Assembly: GCA_964553035.1 (NCBI GenBank)
Contig: CAZKJH010000004.1
Coordinates: 3,257 to 67,256, forward strand
Source of the DNA: JBBQIY01 sp964553035
Lineage (GTDB): Bacteria > Verrucomicrobiota > Kiritimatiellia > RFP12 > UBA3636
Direction: 5' to 3'
Length of the DNA: 64,000 bases
Shown: positions 14,352 through 22,113 of the stretch, one piece after another
Position numbering within the stretch: the first letter of the stretch is position 1
Layout of the letters: each line of letters starts with the position of its first letter
Notes under the pieces: model-generated
The model's input: the letters and a program-made list of their open reading frames with translations, nothing else
The model's database searches: none
What the model was told of the DNA's origin: nothing
Program-made: the position numbers and the translations under genes

Positions 14352-16481
14352 ATGAAAAAAACCGCCATACCCTCACTTCTCCTAAGCGCCTTTCTCCTGT
14401 TCTACGTTCAGCCCTTCATTGCGCGCTTGATCCTGCCCTATTTCGGGAGCAGTGCGTCTGTCTGGACAGTCTGTCTCGCTTTCTTTCAGATTCTCCTCCT
14501 CGGCGGGTATCTCTACACGGACAGGATCTCGCGTCTCTCGACTCGTACTCAAGCGACCTTGCACGGTATTCTGGTCACGGTGGCACTGGTGGCAACGGTG
14601 CGCCTGGCCAACATTGACGCATTGAAGGCGATGGCTTCCGAGGCAGGCGGTTCTTCGCACCCGACGCTTGCGCTTTTGTGGCTCCTGCTTTCGTTGATCG
14701 GGCCGGCCTATTTTGCGCTCTCGACAAACGGGCCGCTGATGCAGGCGTGGATCGGGCTTGAGCAGCCCGATGGCAACCGCGATAGCAAGCGCAGTGTGTA
14801 CCGTCTTTACGCACTTTCTAATATTGGGTCTTTTGTCGGTCTTTTCGCGTATCCCCTTATTGTGGAGCCCTTGGCCGGGATTAAGATACAGTCGGTGGGC
14901 TTTGTCGTTGCCTTCAGTTTCTACGCACTCGCCACGTTTGCGGCATCGGTCTGCCTTCTGCGGCGGTCTGGAGGAAAGCAAGTTGAAGTTGAAATACCGC
15001 CCGAGTTCGTTCCACCGCTCGCGAATGAAACGGGCAAAGGCGAAGCGAGCATGTGGGTTTTCCTTGTGGTTTCGTTTATTTCCACATTTCTGCTCATGGC
15101 GGCAACCCAGCATCTCACCATCGACATCCCTCCCATACCGCTTTTATGGGCTGTATTGCTTGGGCTGTATCTGCTGTCGTTTACCTTAGGGTTTTCGTCC
15201 ACGGCCATTAAGTGGCTTCCCACGATATCGAACGGGGCGCTGGTTCTCCTTCCGATAGAAGGCTACATTGCTACAGGAATTGCGGGTAAAAGCGGCATCA
15301 GTTCCTTCTGGCAGATCGCCACTTGTGCGCTCCTGCTCCTGCTCGGGTGTCTGGCACTCAATACCTGGCAGTACAAGCTCAGGCCGCCCCAAAGCAGATT
15401 ACCACGTTTTTATCTGATGCTGTCGATAGGCGGGGCGGGTGCAGGCGTGTTTTTCAGTCTTGTTGCGCCGCTCATTTTCAGTGGGACGCCGGAATATCAG
15501 ATTGCGCTTGTGGCCACGGCCTTGTTACTCGCCTGGCTTCCCGCGATGCACGGCGGTACGCAAGGGCCTGTGATCGGGAGAATCGTCATTCCACCGGGCA
15601 TCGTCATTGTTGCGCTCTTGATCGGGGCTTTCGGAGGAAGAACCGACGAGCCGGTTGTTTGGCGGGCTCGTGATTTCTACGGATCCATTGCCATCCACCG
15701 ACTGGAAGGGGTAGGTGCTCGAGGGCAGCCGCTTGTCTTCCACAATCTCTCACACGGAAACACCTCGCATGGGTCGCAGATGTGGACGGGGGACGGTAAG
15801 CCCTCGGATATTCCGCTGTCTTATTTTTCGGATCGTTCCGGCATTGGCCGTTATTTGATGGCCACCTCCGGGTTTGGTTTTCCTCCGAAGAAGGTGGGGA
15901 TCATCGGATTGGGAATCGGCACGCTTGCTTCCTACGGTAAGCAAGGCGATGCATTCCGGTATTATGAGATAGCGCCGCTTGTTTTAGAGGCTGCCACGAA
16001 TACAACCTGGTTCACCTTTCTGCGGGATACGCCGTCATCGGTGGAGCACATTATTGGCGATGCCCGCTTGTCGATGGCCGAGGAGTTAGCCTGCGGCGAC
16101 AAACAGAACTACGATCTGATTGTCGCTGATGCTTTTTCGAGTGATGCCATTCCCTCGCATCTGCTGACGATAGAGGCTTTCCGCCTTTATGCCGAGCATC
16201 TGAAGCCTGGCGGTGTTATTTCGGTGAATATAACGAATCGCTATATTGATCTTCTTCCGGTCGTTAAGGCGGCGGCAAAGGAGCTCGGGTGGCATTTCAA
16301 GGCGCATGTTTCCCAGGGGCAGGGTATGTTAAACTCTTCAACGTGGGTATTCCTCTCATCGAAGCCGATTGAGTTTGAGGCAGGGCTATTCGGCAGGTTT
16401 GTGCCGCCAGAAGAAATTCGTGGCATTCCCCTTTGGACTGATGATTTTTATAGCATCCGGCCACTGATTATGTGGCATTGA
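14352..16481 (+). CDS. Fused MFS/spermidine synthase-like membrane protein
   Basis: A 709-residue protein. Residues 1-430 form roughly ten or more membrane helices, beginning LLLSAFLLFYVQPFIARLILP as in this family. The C-terminal part (about 470-690) is a Rossmann aminopropyl/methyltransferase-like domain with GIIGLGIGTLASYG, then YYEIAP and DLIVADAFSSDAIPSHLLT. Family members are annotated as fused MFS/spermidine synthase; the reaction is not established. It is probably an inner-membrane protein that makes or modifies a polyamine-like compound. The start is taken as the ATG at 14352; a TTG one codon earlier is in frame. No close neighbours are on the same strand. Confidence 0.8.
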   Translation: MKKTAIPSLLLSAFLLFYVQPFIARLILPYFGSSASVWTVCLAFFQILLLGGYLYTDRISRLSTRTQATLHGILVTVALVATVRLANIDALKAMASEAGGSSHPTLALLWLLLSLIGPAYFALSTNGPLMQAWIGLEQPDGNRDSKRSVYRLYALSNIGSFVGLFAYPLIVEPLAGIKIQSVGFVVAFSFYALATFAASVCLLRRSGGKQVEVEIPPEFVPPLANETGKGEASMWVFLVVSFISTFLLMAATQHLTIDIPPIPLLWAVLLGLYLLSFTLGFSSTAIKWLPTISNGALVLLPIEGYIATGIAGKSGISSFWQIATCALLLLLGCLALNTWQYKLRPPQSRLPRFYLMLSIGGAGAGVFFSLVAPLIFSGTPEYQIALVATALLLAWLPAMHGGTQGPVIGRIVIPPGIVIVALLIGAFGGRTDEPVVWRARDFYGSIAIHRLEGVGARGQPLVFHNLSHGNTSHGSQMWTGDGKPSDIPLSYFSDRSGIGRYLMATSGFGFPPKKVGIIGLGIGTLASYGKQGDAFRYYEIAPLVLEAATNTTWFTFLRDTPSSVEHIIGDARLSMAEELACGDKQNYDLIVADAFSSDAIPSHLLTIEAFRLYAEHLKPGGVISVNITNRYIDLLPVVKAAAKELGWHFKAHVSQGQGMLNSSTWVFLSSKPIEFEAGLFGRFVPPEEIRGIPLWTDDFYSIRPLIMWH

Positions 16482-16485
16482 GATA

Positions 16486-16636
16486 GTTGCGCGTGAACGC
16501 GCAACCTCTACTACGGAAAGGGTGGAGGGGTGGTGGGGGAAAAGGCAGGAGGGGCGGCGTATAGCGTATGGATGCGTGTGGGGGCGCATGGAAGGGGCAC
16601 TGTTTTTGTGGTGAGGTTACGCGTTTACGCGTATCC
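16486..16636. repeat. REP unit downstream of RAYT 2
   Basis: Hairpin GTTGCGCGTGAACGCGCAAC (16486-16505) is followed by CTCTACTACGG and GGTGGAGGGG. On the transposase strand this reads GTAG, a short linker, then the hairpin, which is the classical REP layout. A related imperfect hairpin (GGTTACGCGTTTACGCGTATCC, split by mismatches) is at about 16615-16636, touching the 3' end of the transposase gene. Confidence 0.8.
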
Positions 16637-17545
16637 TTATCTATCCGGGCTGCCCACAGCGATGGCATGGGCCCAGCCATTGTTGCGGAGGCAATTTTCG
16701 CGCCGAGCCACCTGCTCCACCTCGTCGGGGAAGCCGCTGATTACCAGCGTCTTGCCCGTAGCCAGCCTCTCGATGGCGGTGTGGCCCCGCGGCTTATACT
16801 GTGCAAGGCCCCACGGATGCATGTAGATCATGCGTGCGCGAGGCAGCGTCGCCAGTGCTGCGGCTACAAGCCTTTCACCCGGCGAAATGAAGCCGCCTAA
16901 GGGGATGGCACCCTGCTCGATGAGTGCCAGTGTTTCATCGACCTTGGCTTTGAGCTGGGTGCCTTCGAAGTGACGCGAGATCACAACCGGTAGCAGCCAG
17001 GGGTAATCAAGGAGGGTTTGATCGCCAAACGCGGTCCAATTTGTTTCACGGGGAAGGCGCGGATGCGAAATAGCTGTATGTTTTCTGAACCACTGTGGGT
17101 TGTCGTGACGGAGTTGCCAGCGGACCGGGTTTTCGCTGACATAGTCTGAGAAAGTGTCGAAGGCCTCCTGTGAGAAGGCGATGTAATCATGGTAGCCTTC
17201 TTCCCAGACTACCAGATGCGGGTCGTTGTGGAGCTTGCGAATTGCCTGCCGGGAGCGGCCCTTCATGCGACTGATGAGTTTGCCGAGGTGTAATTGTGAG
17301 CCATTGACGCAGACGAGCGTGCCGTGAAAGTGGTCGGGCATGATGGCACTTAAGCGCAAGCTGTATTCCGGCGCGTCTCGGGCTACTTCATGCCAGGCAT
17401 CCAGTACGGCGTTTCCCTCCGGCCTCAGCCGGATGCGCCCGCCAACGATTTCGGAAAAGAGGGAACGGCGCGGCTTGGTAGCGAAGGTAATAAAATAGAA
17501 ACCTGTGCCGCAGTAGTCGTGGTTGAACAGGCGTGCGTAGTTCAT
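16637..17545 (-). CDS. REP-associated tyrosine transposase (RAYT 2) with DprA-like C-terminal domain
   Basis: A 302-residue homolog of RAYT 1. The HUH motif is IMPDHFHG, and the likely catalytic tyrosine is in DYVSENPVRWQ. The same C-terminal module follows (GGFISPGERLVAAAL, IYMHPWGLAQYKPRG, KTLVISGF). The start MNYARLF at 17545 is chosen because it aligns with the start of RAYT 1. The open frame reaches 17581, but the extra 12 codons run into the REP hairpin at 17563. Its repeats differ from those of RAYT 1, so each copy seems matched to its own REP family. The two proteins agree closely in both domains. Confidence 0.85.
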   Translation of the reverse strand: MNYARLFNHDYCGTGFYFITFATKPRRSLFSEIVGGRIRLRPEGNAVLDAWHEVARDAPEYSLRLSAIMPDHFHGTLVCVNGSQLHLGKLISRMKGRSRQAIRKLHNDPHLVVWEEGYHDYIAFSQEAFDTFSDYVSENPVRWQLRHDNPQWFRKHTAISHPRLPRETNWTAFGDQTLLDYPWLLPVVISRHFEGTQLKAKVDETLALIEQGAIPLGGFISPGERLVAAALATLPRARMIYMHPWGLAQYKPRGHTAIERLATGKTLVISGFPDEVEQVARRENCLRNNGWAHAIAVGSPDR

Positions 17546-17562
17546 GGGGGGATGATAGCAAA

Positions 17563-17802
17563 GTTGCGCGTGAACGCGCAACCTCTACTACGGAAAGGGT
17601 GGAGGGGCGGTGGGTGAAGATAGTTGCGCGTGAACGNNNNNNNNNNNNNNNNNNNNNNNNNNNNNNNNNNNNNNNNNNNNNNNNNNNNNNNNNNNNNNNN
17701 NNNNNNNNNNNNNNNNNNNNNNNNNNNNNNNNNNNNGCAACCTCTACTGCGGAAAGGGTGGAGGGGCGGTGGGGGAAGATAGTTGCGCGTGAACGCGCAA
17801 AT
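17563..17802. repeat. Tandem REP array upstream of RAYT 2, broken by an assembly gap
   Basis: Units of about 60 bases: hairpin GTTGCGCGTGAACGCGCAAC, CTCTACTACGGAAAGGG, TGGAGGGGCGGTGGG, then AGATA. Hairpins begin at 17563, 17623 (cut by the gap), about 17722 (only its 3' end is visible) and 17783. The number of units is unknown because of the N run. Confidence 0.85.
17637..17736. other. Assembly gap of 100 N
   Basis: Exactly 100 N inside the REP array. The round number suggests a placeholder of unknown true length caused by collapsed repeats. Confidence 0.95.
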
Positions 17803-17806
17803 TAAG

Positions 17807-17839
17807 GGGTAGACATCTGCGTGGGCTTGTGTGAAAATA
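17807..17839 (+). promoter_or_regulatory. Shared upstream motif, copy 1
   Basis: GGGTAGACAT, then 13 bases, then TGTGAAAATA. The same pair with the same spacing occurs at 19286-19318. Here it lies 67 bases before the oxidoreductase ATG and is followed by an A/T-rich stretch ending in GGTTTAAC. Confidence 0.55.
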
Positions 17840-17905
17840 GACCAATTATTTTAAAAAATTTTTCTGGTTTAACACGAACAGAGACGGAGTGAAACAAAAA
17901 ACAGC

Positions 17906-19072
17906 ATGAAAACATTGAATATTGGTTCCATCGGTGTGGGTGGGCGTGGCATGATTGCTCGTAGCGTTCACAAGCCAGAAGCTGGGGTGAGAGTGGTGAT
18001 GGGGGCGGATATCGCGCCTGAAAAATTCGAAGCGTTTCGTGAATACGCAGGGCAGGATGTCCGAACGACTTCCGACTATCGTGAATTGCTTGCGGCTCCT
18101 GATATTGATGCTGTTTTCGTTACAATGCCTGATTATTGTCATGAGGAAATAACGATCGCGGCGCTTCGGGCCGGCAAAGCGGTTTACCTCGAAAAACCCA
18201 TGGCGATCACGATTGAAGGGTGTGATCGCGTTCTCAACGCCGCATGGGAGACGGGGTCGAAGCTGTTTCTCGGGCACAACATGCGTTATTTTCCTGTTGT
18301 TCTGAAAATGAAGGAGATTATTGACTCGGGGTTGATTGGAGATATCCAGGCGGGCTGGTGTCGGCATTTCATTGGATACGGTGGCGATGCTTATTTTCGT
18401 GACTGGCATTCGGAGCGCAAGAACACCACCGGGCTTCTCCTTCAGAAGGGGGCTCATGACATTGACGTGATGCATTGGTTGATGAACGGCTACACGAAGC
18501 GTGTGGTGGGGATGGGCATGCTTTCCGTTTATGATCAATGTAAACGCCGTCCGCCTGAAGTACCGGGCTGCGCGAAATGGGATACAGCTCAGTGGCCGCC
18601 GCTCGAACAGACGGGATTTTCCCCGATTATCGATATTGAGGATCATAGCATGATCATGATGCAATTGGACAATGGCAAGCAGGCCAGCTACACGCAATGC
18701 CATTACACGCCTGATTCTGAGCGCAATTACACCTTCATCGGTACCCGGGGACGGATTGAGAACATAGGCGATCATGGCGATTGTAAGGTTCATGTCTGGA
18801 CCCGGCGAGGACCGCGAGCGACCCCGGATATCGTTTACCAGCTTAAGCCTTTAGAAGGCTCGCACGGTGGGGCCGACCCGATTATTATGAAAGAGTTTAT
18901 TAATTTTGTCAGGACCGGTGCCCCGACGAGTACTTCGCCTGTTGCGGCTCGCAACGCTGTGGCCGTCGGCGTTCTGGGACATGCGTCGATGCGGACGGGA
19001 TGTGTGCCGCAGGATATTCCACCGCTATCCGAGAAGCTTCAGGACTATTTTGCGAATGGGCAGAAGAAGTAG
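17906..19072 (+). CDS. Gfo/Idh/MocA family oxidoreductase
   Basis: A 388-residue enzyme. The nucleotide site is IGSIGVGGRGMIARS (residues 6-20). The family lysine is in YLEKPMAITIEGCDRV. The substrate domain contains GHNMRYFPVVLKMKE and LLQKGAHDIDVMHWLMNG with the usual His. It resembles the subgroup that acts on glycosides or inositol-type sugars. No Shine-Dalgarno sequence stands out. A copy of the motif described at 17807-17839 lies upstream, and the following transporter operon has the same motif, so the two may be co-regulated. A 315-residue antisense frame is a shadow. Confidence 0.85.
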   Translation: MKTLNIGSIGVGGRGMIARSVHKPEAGVRVVMGADIAPEKFEAFREYAGQDVRTTSDYRELLAAPDIDAVFVTMPDYCHEEITIAALRAGKAVYLEKPMAITIEGCDRVLNAAWETGSKLFLGHNMRYFPVVLKMKEIIDSGLIGDIQAGWCRHFIGYGGDAYFRDWHSERKNTTGLLLQKGAHDIDVMHWLMNGYTKRVVGMGMLSVYDQCKRRPPEVPGCAKWDTAQWPPLEQTGFSPIIDIEDHSMIMMQLDNGKQASYTQCHYTPDSERNYTFIGTRGRIENIGDHGDCKVHVWTRRGPRATPDIVYQLKPLEGSHGGADPIIMKEFINFVRTGAPTSTSPVAARNAVAVGVLGHASMRTGCVPQDIPPLSEKLQDYFANGQKK

Positions 19073-19081
19073 GAGAAGTCC

Positions 19082-19270
19082 TTAGGTGTTAGGCCCTAGC
19101 TTTTAGGCCCTAGGTGTTAGGCCCTAGGTGGTGTTAGGCCCTAGGTGGTGTTAGGCCCTAGGTGTTAGGCCCTAGCTTTTAGGCCCTAGCTGTTAGCCAA
19201 TTCCCTCCGGCTTCTCGTGCGGAGCTCTCTCGCCGAGCTAAGGCCTAGAGCCTAATACCTAGAACCTTTT
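19082..19270. repeat. TTAGGCCCTA tandem array
   Basis: Seven copies of TTAGGCCCTA within 19082-19197, separated by GTG, GTGGTG or CT-type linkers, followed by degenerate CTAAGGCCTAG and CCTAATACCTAG variants to about 19265. No gene is seen in 19073-19378 apart from this array and the motif at 19286. Confidence 0.75.
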
Positions 19271-19285
19271 CTCCCTCAATTATTA

Positions 19286-19318
19286 GGGTAGACATGATTG
19301 TTGTTTTATGTGAAAATA
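19286..19318 (+). promoter_or_regulatory. Shared upstream motif, copy 2
   Basis: GGGTAGACAT and TGTGAAAATA with the same 13-base spacer as at 17807-17839. It is followed by a T-rich stretch and AATTTAACTTAG. It lies upstream of the small frame at 19379 and the transporter operon. Confidence 0.55.
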
Positions 19319-19378
19319 ATGGGCAAACTTTCGTATCCCTTTTTTAATTTAACTTAGTTTCTCAGATCAACTTTTCCT

Positions 19379-19504
19379 ATGAATGACACGCGTGCGAACC
19401 AGAAGCCGGCACCAAGAATTTTCAAGTCAGGACTGCGCAGAAAAACGCCCTCTGAAGTCTTGCGTGATGCCAATGATATGGCTGGGGAGTGCCTTTGCGG
19501 ATGA
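19379..19504 (+). CDS. Possible 41-residue leader protein coupled to the transporter operon
   Basis: A short open frame (MNDTRANQKPAPRIF..., ending ECLCG) that is hydrophilic and basic, with two cysteines near the end. Its TGA (19502-19504) overlaps the ATG of the next gene (19501) as ATGA, the same coupling used elsewhere in the window. It starts 60 bases after the shared motif. No Shine-Dalgarno sequence or homolog is recognised, so it may be a regulatory leader or chance. Confidence 0.4.
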   Translation: MNDTRANQKPAPRIFKSGLRRKTPSEVLRDANDMAGECLCG

Positions 19505-22113
19505 GCACTAGTAAACGAAGTAAAACGCCGGGTGAAAAACCGCCTTACGTGCCAGGGCTGACGCCTCGCGCAATTGTCGCGAGTTTGCTGTGTATGCTTT
19601 TGGCAGGGATTTACACGCAATACACTGCTGTTCTGCTTTGTGAAATATGGCATATTTCTGAGGCGGCACTCCCCATTCCGGCCATGGTCGTTCTCTTGTT
19701 TCTTGTGTTACTTGTGGGCGGCTTGATGGCGGCGTTTAAGTTCAGGCTATTGACGCGCCAGGAAATTGTCTGCGTGGCGTTTACGATGATGATGTCGGTT
19801 CCGATGATGACTCAGGGGTTCTGGCATCGTATTCTCGGCATTACGGCGGCACCGTTACGGAGTGCCAGTTTCGACTACCTTGATGCCTACAATGACAATC
19901 TTTGGCCGCATGGGCCGAATCTCGTCGAAGCCGATTTTAAGACTTTCCTCGGTGCGGAAACGGAGGCTGAGCGGCCAGAGGCCATCACGATCGGCGGAAC
20001 TGTTGAATGGCAAACTATTGATTACGGACGCGGTAAGACGGATCAGCTTCCGGTCATTGTCAATACGCAGGAGGACGAAGAGGGGTATCTTTCGTTTTCT
20101 ATTCCTGTAGACCGCAGCAATCGGTTTACGGCAGAGCCGGGTAATCCGCATTTGGTGACGATTCTGGCAAGAGGGGAACAGTTCGGTCCGGAGAGTGAAG
20201 TCTATTGTCAGGTTTTTTCGGATGATCAACCGGGGGCAACGACGCTCTTTACGGAAAGCAATGTGAATCGGAAGACTTATCTCCATCAGACCGGATTCGT
20301 CCGTATCGGAGCTTACGGAAAGATTCTCGCCGAGGAATGCGTCAGCAATGTTGTTGTTCGGTTCGGCTTGAAGGGAATGGGTCGGGTGGCCTTTGCGGAC
20401 CCGAAGGTGATGTCGGTTGCAGCTTTGCAGGGGGTATTTCAAGGGCGGCAACTGATCTCAGAATCAGCGTATCAGGCGTTGTCGCCTGAGCTACGGCCGC
20501 CGGGCGTTGTGGTCAAGCCGGATCGTCTGTTTTCGAGGAAGGGTCTGACTTATCTTGTGAAGGGGTATATTCCGCTCCGTGAGTGGGCTAGCCCTGCGTT
20601 CATCTGGTCATCGTATGTGCTTTTGCTTTGTGGTGCGTTTTTTGCGGTCAATGTGATCATGCGTCGCAAGTGGGTCGACAACGAACGCTATCCGTTGCCG
20701 AATACGCGTTTGCCGATGAGTATTATTGGTGCCGAGGATGATGATTTCTCCTCCTCGTTCGGGAGTGTCTGGCATAGCCGCTACATGTGGACTGGTTTTT
20801 TTGTTGCGATTGTGATTGGCGGATTGAAAGGGTGGCATGCCTACAACCCCCAGATGCCTAATTTGACTTTTGAATTTGCTCTTGGCGATTACGTGACTGA
20901 TCCGATGTGGATGGATATGTTCAAGGTGGACTTTGTTTTCTCTTTGTTTATTGTTTCGATTGCCGTATTCTTTGAGCTCAATGTGTTAATATCCATCGTG
21001 ATTGGCTATTGGTTCTGCCGACTGATGTATCTGGTTGGTTATGTGACGGATATTAAAATTAATGCCGGTTTCCCCTGGAAGGATGAACAGACGATCGGGT
21101 CTTATATCGGCTATTTCTTGATTGTGATGGTACTGTCGCGTCGGTATCTTGTTAACGTCGTGCGCGAAGCCTTTCGAGGGACGCCGCGGCAGGAAGGCGA
21201 TGTGCTCTCCTCACGATCCGCCCTGCTTTTGCTTCTTTTCTGCCATATCGGTGTCCTGCTCTGGTCGCGATTGACGGGAGCCTCGGCGACGTCCATGCTC
21301 CTGATGTTTGCGTTCCTGGTGATGATTGGTTTTATCAGTGGGAAGATACGAGCAGAATGCGGAAGCCCGTACGGTTACTTTACGCCGTATAACTCGATGA
21401 TTTTTGTCACCCTTTGTGGCGGCATGTCGATTTTCGGTCCCGAAGGAATGTTGGTTTCGCTGATTTTGTCGGGTTTTCTTACCGTTACCGTTTTTTATTT
21501 CATTCCCGGGATGCAATTTGAAATGATTGAGATCGGCAAGCGGCTTCGTATCAGACCTCGCGACATTGCAGGAACTTGCCTGTTGGGCGTACTCGGGGGG
21601 CTCTTCATCGGAGGCTGGGTCTTTTTATCGAATGCCTATTCCATCGGGGGCGACAACGTGCGCTTCCAATGGCCATTCAATGGTCTGGATTGGTTCATGA
21701 ACAATTATCGAACAGTCTTGAATGAAGCCACCGCATCGATGTTACGCGCGGAGGGTGGCACGACGGTTGATGCGCCTGGGTGGGGACGGGCGATGATGCT
21801 TTTCGGTGGCATCGTGACGATGATTCTTGCTGTTTTCCGGCAGTTCTTCTCCGGGTTCTGGTTTCATCCCATCGGTTTCCTTCTTGGGGCCACGAATTTA
21901 GATCAGGGTGCTAACTGGGGAACCTTGCTTGTAGCCTGGATCATTCGTGCCACCGTGCTGAAAATCGGCGGGGCTCAGGCTGTTGTCAAGAAGCTTCAGC
22001 CTTTCTTTATCGGTGTATTTTTCGGTTGCGTGGTGAGCATTGCTTTGTTCACCGCCATTAACGGCATCGCGGTTGCCAATGGCTCTAAAAGTTTTTATTT
22101 CGGGATACCCTAA
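19501..22113 (+). CDS. OPT-like / DUF6785-type large membrane protein
   Basis: An 870-residue inner-membrane protein. Three or four helices occupy about residues 25-125, then comes an extracytoplasmic beta-rich domain (about 150-350), then about ten helices to the C-terminus. It resembles proteins I know as DUF6785/DUF6784, distantly like oligopeptide (OPT) transporters and common in planctomycetes and verrucomicrobia. The substrate is unknown. GTG at 19489 is an alternative start; the ATG at 19501 is coupled to the small frame upstream. Its stop overlaps the next ATG by one base (TAATG), so it forms an operon with the FtsX fusion, the second OPT-like protein and the ABC genes. Confidence 0.75.
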   Translation: MSTSKRSKTPGEKPPYVPGLTPRAIVASLLCMLLAGIYTQYTAVLLCEIWHISEAALPIPAMVVLLFLVLLVGGLMAAFKFRLLTRQEIVCVAFTMMMSVPMMTQGFWHRILGITAAPLRSASFDYLDAYNDNLWPHGPNLVEADFKTFLGAETEAERPEAITIGGTVEWQTIDYGRGKTDQLPVIVNTQEDEEGYLSFSIPVDRSNRFTAEPGNPHLVTILARGEQFGPESEVYCQVFSDDQPGATTLFTESNVNRKTYLHQTGFVRIGAYGKILAEECVSNVVVRFGLKGMGRVAFADPKVMSVAALQGVFQGRQLISESAYQALSPELRPPGVVVKPDRLFSRKGLTYLVKGYIPLREWASPAFIWSSYVLLLCGAFFAVNVIMRRKWVDNERYPLPNTRLPMSIIGAEDDDFSSSFGSVWHSRYMWTGFFVAIVIGGLKGWHAYNPQMPNLTFEFALGDYVTDPMWMDMFKVDFVFSLFIVSIAVFFELNVLISIVIGYWFCRLMYLVGYVTDIKINAGFPWKDEQTIGSYIGYFLIVMVLSRRYLVNVVREAFRGTPRQEGDVLSSRSALLLLLFCHIGVLLWSRLTGASATSMLLMFAFLVMIGFISGKIRAECGSPYGYFTPYNSMIFVTLCGGMSIFGPEGMLVSLILSGFLTVTVFYFIPGMQFEMIEIGKRLRIRPRDIAGTCLLGVLGGLFIGGWVFLSNAYSIGGDNVRFQWPFNGLDWFMNNYRTVLNEATASMLRAEGGTTVDAPGWGRAMMLFGGIVTMILAVFRQFFSGFWFHPIGFLLGATNLDQGANWGTLLVAWIIRATVLKIGGAQAVVKKLQPFFIGVFFGCVVSIALFTAINGIAVANGSKSFYFGIP

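Noticed and set aside
17563..17802. CRISPR array
   Set aside because: Units are nearly identical all the way through with no unique spacers, and the repeat is a hairpin tied to a RAYT gene; no cas gene is present.
17533..17805. Plus-strand open frame running through the N gap
   Set aside because: It is translated REP repeat and unknown bases, not a gene.
17846..18793. 315-codon minus-strand open frame opposite the oxidoreductase
   Set aside because: It overlaps a clear Gfo/Idh/MocA gene on the other strand and has no domain signature.
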